A program made the translations under genes and the position numbers. From Planctomycetota bacterium (GTDB taxonomy: Bacteria; Planctomycetota; SKW154), in contig JAOAAR010000024.1 in NCBI GenBank assembly GCA_026418755.1, positions 1-12,003 on the forward strand: a DNA stretch of 12,003 nucleotides. Reading direction: 5' to 3'. Shown here in pieces: positions 6,992 to 12,003 of the stretch. The number at the start of each line of letters is the position of its first letter. The first letter of the stretch is position 1. The notes beneath the pieces are model-generated. The model had not been told where the DNA came from. It worked only from the letters and a program-made list of their open reading frames with translations, and did not search any database.

Positions 6992-9064
6992 TTATTTGTG
7001 GAGGGCTGTGAATGCGCCGTTCCACTGAAGGGGTGGTGGATTGTTTACATAGTATTCGCATCTTTCTGCGAGCATCTGAGAGGGTATATCATTCGGGAAA
7101 GTTTCGAGGAGTTTTTTGAGGCAGATGGAGGCATCGGAGAATTTGCGTTCCTGATAGAGTTCGAGCGCTTTTTCATATTCTTTGGCGAATGTTTGCAACC
7201 TGTCGCTTGCGTTATTTTTAAGGGAGAGGACTTCGTAAATAGCGACAGGTTGTTCTTTTCCTTTGACTCGCACTGAATCGAGTCTGCGGCAGAGAAAGTT
7301 TTTTGAAATTTTTTCGAATGTTGCCTGGGATGTGATGATATGCACGCCGTAGTCGCGGGTGAGTCCTTGGAGTCTTGAAGCGGTGTTGACTGTGTCGCCG
7401 ACTGCGGTGTAGTTGTAGAACTTTGGGGCGCCGAGGTTGCCGACGGTTGCTACTCCTGTGTTTATTCCGATACCGATATCGAGGCTATTGGTTCCTTTTA
7501 CGCCGCTTTTTTTCAGTATATCGATTCGTTTAACCATATCGAGTGCGACGGCGGCAGCGCGCTCTGCGTGGTCAGGTTGCTCATCTGGGTCGTTGAAGAA
7601 AGCCATAATACAGTCGCCCATCAGTTTATCAACAGTGCCGTCGAATGAGAAGACAGCGGTTATCATCTCGGAGAAGAATTTGTTCAAAAGAGAGGCGGTT
7701 TCCCTTGCGCTTAGCCTCTCTGAAAGCGGCGTAAATCCTCGGATATCTGCGAACATTACTGAAATCTCTTTGATGTGGCCTTCTATGTCGAAGGGGACTT
7801 CTTCGTCAACCATTTTCCGCACCACTTTTTCTGAGACATAGCGACCGAACAGGTTTCTTACATACCGCTCTCGTCGGGACAAGAAGAGAATCCGATAGAT
7901 GAGAGAGGCTCCTGTGTGCAGGATGAGCGTAACCATTGGTGTGCTGACAGGAAGTATCAAGGATTTTCGAAGGAACATCATATATTGGAGAGAGAAGAGT
8001 CCGCCCAGGAGTCCGAGCAAAAACAGGATAAAGAGCCATTGATGGTGACTTGAGAAGAAGTAAAAGAGGAAAAAAGAGAGGGCAAGGACGGCGCAGAGGA
8101 GAAGCCAGCGCGTTGTAGAAGAAGATTCTTTCATATAGTTCTGCGTAAGGATTGTTCGGATGGCATTTGCGTGGACTTCTATACCTGTCATAGTGACGAG
8201 TCCTCTTGCGCCTCCTGCGTAATAAGATGTAGGTGCTTCAAACACATCGCCGCCGACGACTCGTACATCTGCGATGAGTGCGATTGCTCCATTCAGGTCA
8301 TAGTTGTCGAGAGAGTTTTCGGAAGCGCGCCAGATTGGAATCTGGGGAAAGGTTCCTGGGGGGCCTGCGTAATTTATCAGAAGATTTGTTTCAGGGACTC
8401 GATAAAGATTTTTACCATTCTGCTGGGGGCAGAGGAGGATTTCTTTGGATACAGGGTCTCGGTCTAATTTTTCCACATCAAGGTATGCGGCGGCGACGGC
8501 GACAGGGAATGAGAGGTAGTGTTTTCCTCCGACTCGATAGAGGTTGTAGTTGAAGCGGCGCAAGACTCCATCTTTGTCCTCTTGTACATTTATGACTCCT
8601 TCTGCTGATGCTCCTTCGAGAAACCTTTCGTCTGCGTGTAGGAATTTACCGCCTGATGCTGCCATCGCCAAGACAACGGAAGAAGTAACTTCGCTGATGG
8701 CTTGCGCCAGTTTTTCATCTGTTTCTTCGCTTTTCTCATCGCTTTCGCTGCGTTTCGCGAGGAGGTAATCGAGTGCTATAACCTTTGCTCCTCTTGCACT
8801 CAAGTTTTCGATGGCTTTTGTGAACACTCTGCGCAGGTTCAAGTGCGCGGCGGACTTGCCGAAATAGCATTCGCTTTCCGAGTCTACTCCTACTATGAAG
8901 ATTTTTTCCTTTGGCTGAACTGTTCCTCTTATTCTGAAATTTGCATCGTAAATCTGCCAATCGAGTCTCTCCAGTAAGCCGAAGGAGAAGAGAAGGATTG
9001 AGATGAGAGAGACTACTCCGTAGAAGAGAAGCATTCCGAGAACTTTAATCTGTTTTCTTCTCAT
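6992..9064 (-). CDS. CHASE2-domain adenylate/guanylate cyclase (class III)
   Basis: The 690-residue protein has an N-terminal membrane helix (about 8-31), an extracytoplasmic CHASE2 sensor domain (about 35-315, with IFIVGVDSESE, GAKVIALDYLL and ADVRVVGGDVFEAPTS), three further helices (about 319-337, 343-362 and 370-395) and a class III nucleotidyl cyclase domain (about 430-615). Catalytic residues look intact: metal-binding Asp440 (VMFADIRGFT) and Asp484 (KLMGDCIMAFF), purine-selecting Lys480 and Thr553 (NYTAVGD), and transition-state residues Asn560 and Arg564 (TVNTASRL). The Lys/Thr pair fits the CyaC-like adenylate cyclases, so cAMP is the likely product. A short TPR-like helical tail (about 622-672) follows, then PPPLQWNGAFTALHK. 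The start overlaps the upstream gene by 20 bases, with AAAGG seven bases before the ATG. The signal sensed is unknown. Confidence 0.95.
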   Translation of the reverse strand: MRRKQIKVLGMLLFYGVVSLISILLFSFGLLERLDWQIYDANFRIRGTVQPKEKIFIVGVDSESECYFGKSAAHLNLRRVFTKAIENLSARGAKVIALDYLLAKRSESDEKSEETDEKLAQAISEVTSSVVLAMAASGGKFLHADERFLEGASAEGVINVQEDKDGVLRRFNYNLYRVGGKHYLSFPVAVAAAYLDVEKLDRDPVSKEILLCPQQNGKNLYRVPETNLLINYAGPPGTFPQIPIWRASENSLDNYDLNGAIALIADVRVVGGDVFEAPTSYYAGGARGLVTMTGIEVHANAIRTILTQNYMKESSSTTRWLLLCAVLALSFFLFYFFSSHHQWLFILFLLGLLGGLFSLQYMMFLRKSLILPVSTPMVTLILHTGASLIYRILFLSRRERYVRNLFGRYVSEKVVRKMVDEEVPFDIEGHIKEISVMFADIRGFTPLSERLSARETASLLNKFFSEMITAVFSFDGTVDKLMGDCIMAFFNDPDEQPDHAERAAAVALDMVKRIDILKKSGVKGTNSLDIGIGINTGVATVGNLGAPKFYNYTAVGDTVNTASRLQGLTRDYGVHIITSQATFEKISKNFLCRRLDSVRVKGKEQPVAIYEVLSLKNNASDRLQTFAKEYEKALELYQERKFSDASICLKKLLETFPNDIPSQMLAERCEYYVNNPPPLQWNGAFTALHK

Positions 9065-9440
9065 TTCCTTCTACCTTTTGTTTGCTTGTTTCTTTGGTAT
9101 TGGTGTTGCTATTAGTGCTACTCGTTTTGTCCGATTTGTGTCTCATTTTTTCCTCAAACAATTCTATCAATTTCGGGAGAGTATCTCTTCTTTCGAGGAG
9201 GAGTGTGAACTTTTCGAATGCGACAGGGTCGAAGAGGGCGGAGGCGAAAGGTTTGAAGAAGGTGAGTAGTTGTGCGCCGATGTAGTTGAGGGGGACTATG
9301 GTTTGAAGGAAGAGGAGAGCGGGCGTGCAGAGTCCTCGTTTCACGAGGTACTCGACAACACGGTTAAGAAGCGCTATTTCATCGTTGCTGAACGGCTGTT
9401 CTTGCTCGACTGCAAACGCACACCTGATTTTCTCTTTCAA
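9045..9440 (-). CDS. Conserved small soluble protein of unknown function (131 aa)
   Basis: This protein of about 131 residues is predicted to be mostly helical. Residues 20-97 carry the pattern DEIALLNRVVEYLVKRGL, CTPALLFLQTIVPLNYIGAQ, FFKPF and FEKFTLLLERRDTLPKLIELFEE. I recall this from uncharacterised bacterial proteins (right-handed 'rrGL-P-ALLFLE-PLNFLGSQ' type), but no function is known to me. The tail (about 101-131) is a Ser/Thr/Asn/Lys-rich low-complexity region. The start is TTG (9438-9440), overlapping the TGA of the upstream gene by two bases, which implies coupled translation; the frame is open further upstream without an ATG, so the N-terminus is uncertain. It overlaps the cyclase start by 20 bases, suggesting it works with the cyclase. 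Confidence 0.75.
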   Translation of the reverse strand: MKEKIRCAFAVEQEQPFSNDEIALLNRVVEYLVKRGLCTPALLFLQTIVPLNYIGAQLLTFFKPFASALFDPVAFEKFTLLLERRDTLPKLIELFEEKMRHKSDKTSSTNSNTNTKETSKQKVEGNEKKTD

Positions 9441-9985
9441 CTTTTGCCATCGCCCTGACCTATTTTCTCTCTCACAAATCGTTCGACCTCCTCCTGCTGG
9501 AGATTTTTTTCCTTTCTATTATATCTTAAGAAGACTCCTCTGAAACTGTCCAGGAAATGGGGTTTTTCAAAGGGGCTTAAGTGGATTCCGACTTTATGAA
9601 AATAGGCGTTTCGAAACTCGTTCCATTTTCGTTTCTTTACCCATCCTGCGGTGATTACGGAGACGCCTTCATCATCGAGGATATAAATCGTTGGCAGGAA
9701 GAACCGCCTTAAAGAGAGAAAAAGGAGAAGTGCAAAGAAGAGGAGGATGAAAGGGGCTCCTTTTTCGGGAGAACTCTCTTTTTTTGCTGTTTCTCTTTCT
9801 TTTTGGGGTAAGGTATGAGATGATACCTGAGGGGTTTCTGTTTTTCTGGAAGTTTCCGCTGGTGCTGTCCAGCATTCATACACTAAATACAAGAAAAGAG
9901 AGCAGACTCCCATCACCACGGCTGCCATTACAGGGTTCTCTTTAAGGGGGAAACTTCGCCATTCTATTTTTTTCTCTCCGTGCAT
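9437..9985 (-). CDS. Two-helix membrane protein with C-terminal PH-like domain (182 aa)
   Basis: This is the first gene of the four-gene minus-strand operon. Two hydrophobic helices are visible (about 18-37 and 78-96), separated by a polar Ser/Thr/Lys/Glu linker. The C-terminal ~80 residues start with YILDDEGVSVITAGWVKKRKWNEFRN and continue to GIHLSPF and LDSFRGVFLRY. This strand-turn-strand pattern with a W-x-E-F element is like bacterial PH domains, though it is a pattern match only. The protein is likely an inner-membrane component with its PH-like domain in the cytosol. ATG 9985 lacks a strong ribosome binding site and lies within an inverted repeat (9981-10016). The stop overlaps the next gene's TTG start. 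Confidence 0.72.
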   Translation of the reverse strand: MHGEKKIEWRSFPLKENPVMAAVVMGVCSLFLYLVYECWTAPAETSRKTETPQVSSHTLPQKERETAKKESSPEKGAPFILLFFALLLFLSLRRFFLPTIYILDDEGVSVITAGWVKKRKWNEFRNAYFHKVGIHLSPFEKPHFLDSFRGVFLRYNRKEKNLQQEEVERFVREKIGQGDGKS

Positions 9986-10016
9986 AGGATAATGATTGCA
10001 GAAGTTACCCTATGCA
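9981..10016. repeat. Inverted repeat at the divergent intergenic region
   Basis: TGCATAGG (9981-9988) and CCTATGCA (10009-10016) are perfect 8-base complements separated by 20 bases. The left arm covers the start codon of the minus-strand operon's first gene. The right arm abuts a TTGACT-like hexamer on the minus strand (plus 10016-10021). The repeat could be an operator for a dimeric regulator with sites about two helical turns apart (arm centres 28 bases apart, so not a perfect phase), or an RNA hairpin hiding the start. Either function is inferred; the repeat itself is visible. Confidence 0.5.
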
Positions 10017-10035
10017 GTCAAGTTGAAAATTTTTG

Positions 10036-10064
10036 TTGACGAGAAGATAAAAGAGGAATATAAT
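10036..10064 (+). promoter_or_regulatory. Sigma70-type promoter for the zinc-ribbon/coiled-coil gene pair
   Basis: TTGACG (10036-10041) and TATAAT (10059-10064) are separated by exactly 17 bases, giving 11 of 12 consensus bases at the optimal spacing. Transcription would start near 10071, about 24 bases before ATG 10095. The region is an intergenic gap between divergent genes, where a promoter is expected. This is the best promoter in the window. Confidence 0.85.
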
Positions 10065-10094
10065 ATGGTTTCAGATTGTTAAGGGGACGAGAGG

Positions 10095-10547
10095 ATGGCG
10101 GAAGAGAAGAAACCTGGTCGGACTGCACGGTTGTCTCGTGGAAGGATGCCGAAAATCACGAAAGAAGTGGTGCCAACTGATAAGCCGTTTGAAATCATCT
10201 GTAGTGAATGTTATGATGACCTCACTTTTGTGCCGCGTCCTGGGTTGAAGGAGTTGTACTGTGCGGAATGTGACCACGGCTCTGATGCTCCGGATGAGCA
10301 GTGGCTTGCTCGGTGGACATATTATCGTGGGCGTGAGGCGAAATTTTTATTTGGAGCAATCTTTTCATCTGTTGCTCTGATAGTACTCGGCGTGGTCTGG
10401 CTTCTGGTTCTTCTCAACGCTGAGCCGGAGAACTGGCAGTGGAACACAACCCATTATATTTTTCTCTTTTTGCTCATCATTTCGTTCGGGCTCACTTGCT
10501 ACTTTGCGTATATGTATGAGACCAACAGGTATGAGGCTTACTTTTAA
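10095..10547 (+). CDS. Zinc-ribbon membrane protein of unknown function (150 aa)
   Basis: I do not recognise a named family. The N-terminus is basic and probably disordered. A four-cysteine ribbon follows: CSEC (Cys36, Cys39) and CAEC (Cys56, Cys59), the usual layout for a structural zinc site. Two membrane helices come next, about 85-107 (LFGAIFSSVALIVLGVVWLL) and about 119-140 (HYIFLFLLIISFGLTCYFAY), with a short Trp-containing loop between them. The ribbon and both termini are expected in the cytosol. AAGGGG (10081-10086) gives a ribosome binding site eight bases before the ATG. The gene has its own strong promoter and is followed after 15 bases by the coiled-coil gene, so the two probably form a bicistronic unit. 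Confidence 0.8.
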   Translation: MAEEKKPGRTARLSRGRMPKITKEVVPTDKPFEIICSECYDDLTFVPRPGLKELYCAECDHGSDAPDEQWLARWTYYRGREAKFLFGAIFSSVALIVLGVVWLLVLLNAEPENWQWNTTHYIFLFLLIISFGLTCYFAYMYETNRYEAYF

Positions 10548-10562
10548 TTAAGGAGGCTCGTT

Positions 10563-11072
10563 ATGGCAGAGAGGAGTTTTACCGTCGAGGATGTATTGCG
10601 GATGATACAGATTGTCAAGCGCGATGTTGAATATCTTAAAGGGCTCGAGGCGAAATGGGCTGAGCAGAAGAAGCGGTTTCCGGTGATTTATGAAGGGATT
10701 TTGAAGCAGCAGGATGCGTTAAGGCTGAAAGCGAGCAAACTTCGCACTATGAAAGTAGTTTTGGCGGCGGAAGAGGTGGAAGAACTGGCCACACAATTGC
10801 TTGAAGGTGCGCCTGAGGCGCCTTCGGAGGAGTTGAAGCCTGAAGTAAAGGCTGAGGAGAAAGCGGCTGAGGCGAAACCTGAGACAAAACCTTCTGAAGA
10901 GAAGAAGTCAATCACTGATTTTGCGCCGGCGGAAGTGAAGCCCACGGCTAAGGCGCCTGATATAGGGCGAGGTGGACCTAGTAAACCTTCTGAAGAGGGT
11001 AAAAAAGAAGGCAAGGAGGAGAAAGAAGATTTGGCGCTGAAGCGGCGTCGGCTTGGAATTCGCGCCCGATAA
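10563..11072 (+). CDS. Coiled-coil protein with charged low-complexity tail (169 aa)
   Basis: No family is recognised. Residues about 7-80 are predicted helical and coiled-coil-like, with a heptad-friendly mix of hydrophobic and charged residues (VEDVLRMIQIVKRDVEYLKG through VLAAEEVEELATQLL). Residues about 83-160 are a Pro/Ala/Glu/Lys low-complexity tail, and the end is strongly basic (KRRRLGIRAR). The tail contains a perfect 15-base direct repeat, AAACCTTCTGAAGAG, at 10887-10901 and 10983-10997, encoding KPSEE twice, probably from local duplication. AGGAGG (10551-10556) six bases before the ATG is the strongest ribosome binding site in the window. Co-transcription with the zinc-ribbon membrane protein suggests a joint role, perhaps as a scaffold; this is inference. 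Confidence 0.8.
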   Translation: MAERSFTVEDVLRMIQIVKRDVEYLKGLEAKWAEQKKRFPVIYEGILKQQDALRLKASKLRTMKVVLAAEEVEELATQLLEGAPEAPSEELKPEVKAEEKAAEAKPETKPSEEKKSITDFAPAEVKPTAKAPDIGRGGPSKPSEEGKKEGKEEKEDLALKRRRLGIRAR

Positions 11073-11188
11073 CTCTAATACTTGACTTCAGCACATCCTG
11101 TCTTTAAGAGAACATTTCTTGTTGTAAGTTTGGCTGTTATTAGAGATTCTTTTAACTTTCTTCTCATTGTTCATTTTTAGAGTTATCG
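11067..11188 (+). repeat. Nested, mutually exclusive inverted repeats downstream of the coiled-coil gene
   Basis: CGATAACTCTAA (11067-11078) is a perfect 12-base complement of TTAGAGTTATCG (11177-11188). Its inner part, CTCTAATA (11073-11080), is also a perfect complement of TATTAGAG (11138-11145). The left arm can therefore pair with only one partner at a time, as in attenuators and riboswitches. The left arm includes the stop codon of the coiled-coil gene. No run of T follows a strong GC stem, so a simple intrinsic terminator is not supported. Confidence 0.45.
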
Positions 11189-11256
11189 CATAAGTTGGAG
11201 GAGAGTAGATAAAGTCAAAATCATCTCTCGAAGGGGGGAAGGAGGCAGGGAGAAAG

Positions 11257-11325
11257 ATGTTGGAGAAGGAATCGATAAAAGTAATTCTGGGGGACAAGCG
11301 GATAAAAATTTCCTATACTTTGTAA
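11257..11325 (+). CDS. Possible 22-codon leader ORF upstream of selD
   Basis: ATG 11257 opens a short frame (MLEKESIKVILGDKRIKISY and two more residues) ending in TAA 11323-11325. Purine-rich candidates for a ribosome binding site lie just before it: AAGGAGG (11239-11245, spacing 11) and AGGGAG (11247-11252, spacing 4). It could be a regulatory leader peptide for selD or a chance ORF in purine-rich DNA. It overlaps one of the candidate promoters, so the two readings partly compete. Listed as weak. Confidence 0.22.
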   Translation: MLEKESIKVILGDKRIKISYTL

Positions 11326-11344
11326 GAACAGGTTGGACTATAAT
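11291..11344 (+). promoter_or_regulatory. Candidate promoter elements for selD
   Basis: Two candidates are visible. GGGACA (11291-11296) and TATACT (11314-11319) have a 17-base spacer, with four and five of six consensus bases. A perfect TATAAT (11339-11344) lies 33 bases before the selD ATG but has only poor -35 sequence (TACTTT, 11316-11321) at the right distance. At least one is probably used; I cannot tell which. Confidence 0.4.
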
Positions 11345-11377
11345 TTACCTTGTAAAATGTAGAGTAAGGTGTGATAT

Positions 11378-11984
11378 ATGTCGAGGAAGTGTGAGAGAAA
11401 GAAGAGGTTGACTGAGACGGTGAGAGGAGCGGGGTGAGCGAGCAAGACAGGTCCGGGGGATCTGAAAAGACTTCTTTCTCTACTGCCTTTGCGGAGGCAT
11501 CCGAATCTTTTGATAGGGCTTGAGCAGCCTGATGATGCTGGTGCATATCTTCTTGACGGTAAGACCGCCTTGGTGCAGACGGTTGATTTTTTTACTCCCA
11601 TTGTTGACGAGCCGTTTCTGTTTGGAAGAATCGCCGCTGCGAATGCACTGAGTGACATTTACGCTATGGGGGCGCGTCCTTTAACTGCTCTCAATATTCT
11701 CGCCTATCCCTCGTCGGAGATGAAGGTGGAAGATGTGGCACAAGTTATGAGAGGCAGTCTTAGTGCACTGGAAGAAGCCGAGTGTCTTCTTGTGGGTGGT
11801 CACTCGGTTGACGATATTGAACTCAAATACGGGCTTGCAGTGACAGGAGTTGCCCATCCTGACAAACTCTGGAAGGTCAGCGGTGCGAAGGCAGGGGACA
11901 CTGTTATTCTCACCAAGCCAGTCGGGACAGGTGTTATTGCGACTGCTGTAAAGGGAGGAGTAGTTGATGTTCAGTCGAAGGAGG
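11378..11984 (+). CDS. selD: Selenophosphate synthetase SelD, predicted selenoprotein with in-frame UGA (3' truncated by contig end)
   Basis: SelD makes selenophosphate from selenide and ATP, the selenium donor for selenocysteine and selenouridine. ATG 11378 has AAGG (11366-11369) eight bases upstream. The frame reads to an in-frame TGA (11435-11437, residue 20) and then stays open to the contig end, with SelD motifs throughout: TVRGAG-[UGA]-ASKTGPGDLKRLL, PNLLIGLEQPDDAGAY, TVDFFTPIVDEPF (Asp70), FGRIAAANALSDIYAMGA (Asn89, Asp93), LLVGGHSVDDIELKYGLAVTG and VILTKPVGTG. The TGA sits where E. coli has catalytic Cys17 in GAGCGCK; Lys23 matches its Lys20. Selenocysteine at this site is known in many SelD proteins. 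About 202 of the usual ~340 residues are present. Automated callers will probably start the gene after the TGA and lose the active site. Confidence 0.93.
11435..11464 (+). promoter_or_regulatory. Selenocysteine UGA codon and putative bacterial SECIS hairpin
   Basis: The UGA at 11435-11437 is followed, ten bases later, by CAGGTC (11448-11453) and GATCTG (11459-11464). These form a six-pair stem (one G-U pair) closed over a CGGGG loop. The first G of the loop is 18 bases after the last base of the UGA. Bacterial SECIS elements lie directly downstream of the UGA, inside the coding sequence, and carry G residues in the apical loop for SelB binding; this hairpin fits in place and form. The match is by eye, without a folding score. 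Confidence 0.7.
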
Positions 11985-12003
11985 CTGTCTCTTATACACA
12001 TCT
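11985..12003. other. Full Tn5 mosaic-end (Nextera) adapter at right end
   Basis: The last 19 bases, CTGTCTCTTATACACATCT, are exactly the reverse complement of the Tn5 mosaic end used in tagmentation kits. The sequence is not part of the genome. Read through, it adds false residues (VSYTH-like) to selD. On the minus strand it creates a false start, MCIRDS, a well-known adapter artefact at the head of spurious proteins. Confidence 0.97.

Larger units (their letters stand above)
11073..11377 (+). other. 305-base intergenic region before selD
   Basis: No convincing full-length gene is visible. The stretch holds the nested inverted repeats (up to 11188), a weak imperfect hairpin (11201-11229, GAGAG/CTCTC with GAT/ATC across a 2x2 loop), a purine-rich tract (11230-11256), a possible 22-codon leader ORF and candidate -10 hexamers. 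I looked for a tRNA-Sec gene here because of selD and did not see one. Confidence 0.6.

Noticed and set aside
6671..7276. 201-residue plus-strand ORF across the cyclase/membrane-protein junction
   Set aside because: It is antisense to two supported genes and their ribosome binding site; its Phe/Glu-rich translation is typical of a shadow frame.
11088..11297. 69-residue minus-strand ORF in the gap before selD
   Set aside because: Composition is low-complexity Ser/Asn/Lys and no family pattern is visible; the DNA is better explained as intergenic structured and purine-rich sequence.
11073..11377. tRNA-Sec (selC) or other RNA gene near selD
   Set aside because: No tRNA-like acceptor, T-arm motif or CCA end was found on either strand by eye.
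11378..11437. selD as a pseudogene or a sequencing frameshift caused by the TGA
   Set aside because: The same frame is conserved on both sides, the stop falls exactly at the known Cys/Sec site, and a SECIS-like hairpin follows it.
11435..11437. Alternative genetic code with UGA as Trp or Gly
   Set aside because: UGA is the natural stop of the genes ending at 775 (plus), 6293 and 9437 (minus), with tight coupling to following starts where these exist, and no other gene contains an internal UGA.
11681..12001. Minus-strand protein beginning MCIRDS
   Set aside because: Its start is adapter-derived, and the rest is antisense to selD.

Overview
The window looks like one complete assembled contig from a transposon-tagmented (Nextera-type) library, not a cut from a longer sequence. 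Its first 10 bases and last 19 bases match the Tn5 mosaic-end adapter, so the biological sequence runs from about 11 to 11984. The organism is an uncultivated or poorly known bacterium. A lipobox-bearing lipoprotein and several envelope proteins suggest a two-membrane cell. A DUF1080-like lipoprotein and a CHASE2 cyclase with a TPR-like tail are common in Planctomycetes-type and other deep-branching candidate phyla, but I cannot assign a phylum. The genetic code appears standard: UGA ends at least three genes here.

Region 1 (11-6368, plus strand) is a tightly packed run of seven genes: the 3' end of phosphoglycerate kinase (pgk), a small membrane-anchored protein, a lipoprotein with a DUF1080/3-keto-disaccharide-hydrolase-like C-terminus, a MEMO1-family protein with an extra N-terminal PqqD-like domain, thiC (thiamine pyrimidine synthase, short form), a yifB/comM-type AAA+ ATPase, and a small membrane protein. 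Spacings range from a 44-base overlap to 29 bases, so co-transcription is likely although the functions are mixed.

Region 2 (6293-9985, minus strand) is a four-gene operon: a two-helix membrane protein with a PH-like C-terminus, a conserved small protein of unknown function, a CHASE2-TM-class III nucleotidyl cyclase with apparently intact catalytic residues, and a membrane-anchored protein of unknown function. Overlapping or near-abutting starts and stops link all four. This looks like an uncharacterised envelope-sensing cAMP module. Its last gene overlaps the last gene of region 1 tail to tail.

Region 3 (9986-11072) begins with a divergent intergenic region holding an inverted repeat and a near-perfect sigma70-type promoter. 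The promoter drives two plus-strand genes: a zinc-ribbon membrane protein and a coiled-coil protein with a charged low-complexity tail.

Region 4 (11073-11984) has about 300 bases of structured intergenic sequence, with competing inverted repeats and a possible 22-codon leader ORF. It is followed by the 5' part of selD, selenophosphate synthetase. The selD frame contains one in-frame TGA exactly where E. coli SelD has its catalytic Cys17, followed by a SECIS-like hairpin with a G-rich loop. This SelD is therefore probably itself a selenoprotein, and the organism should decode UGA as selenocysteine. This is the most interesting feature of the window.
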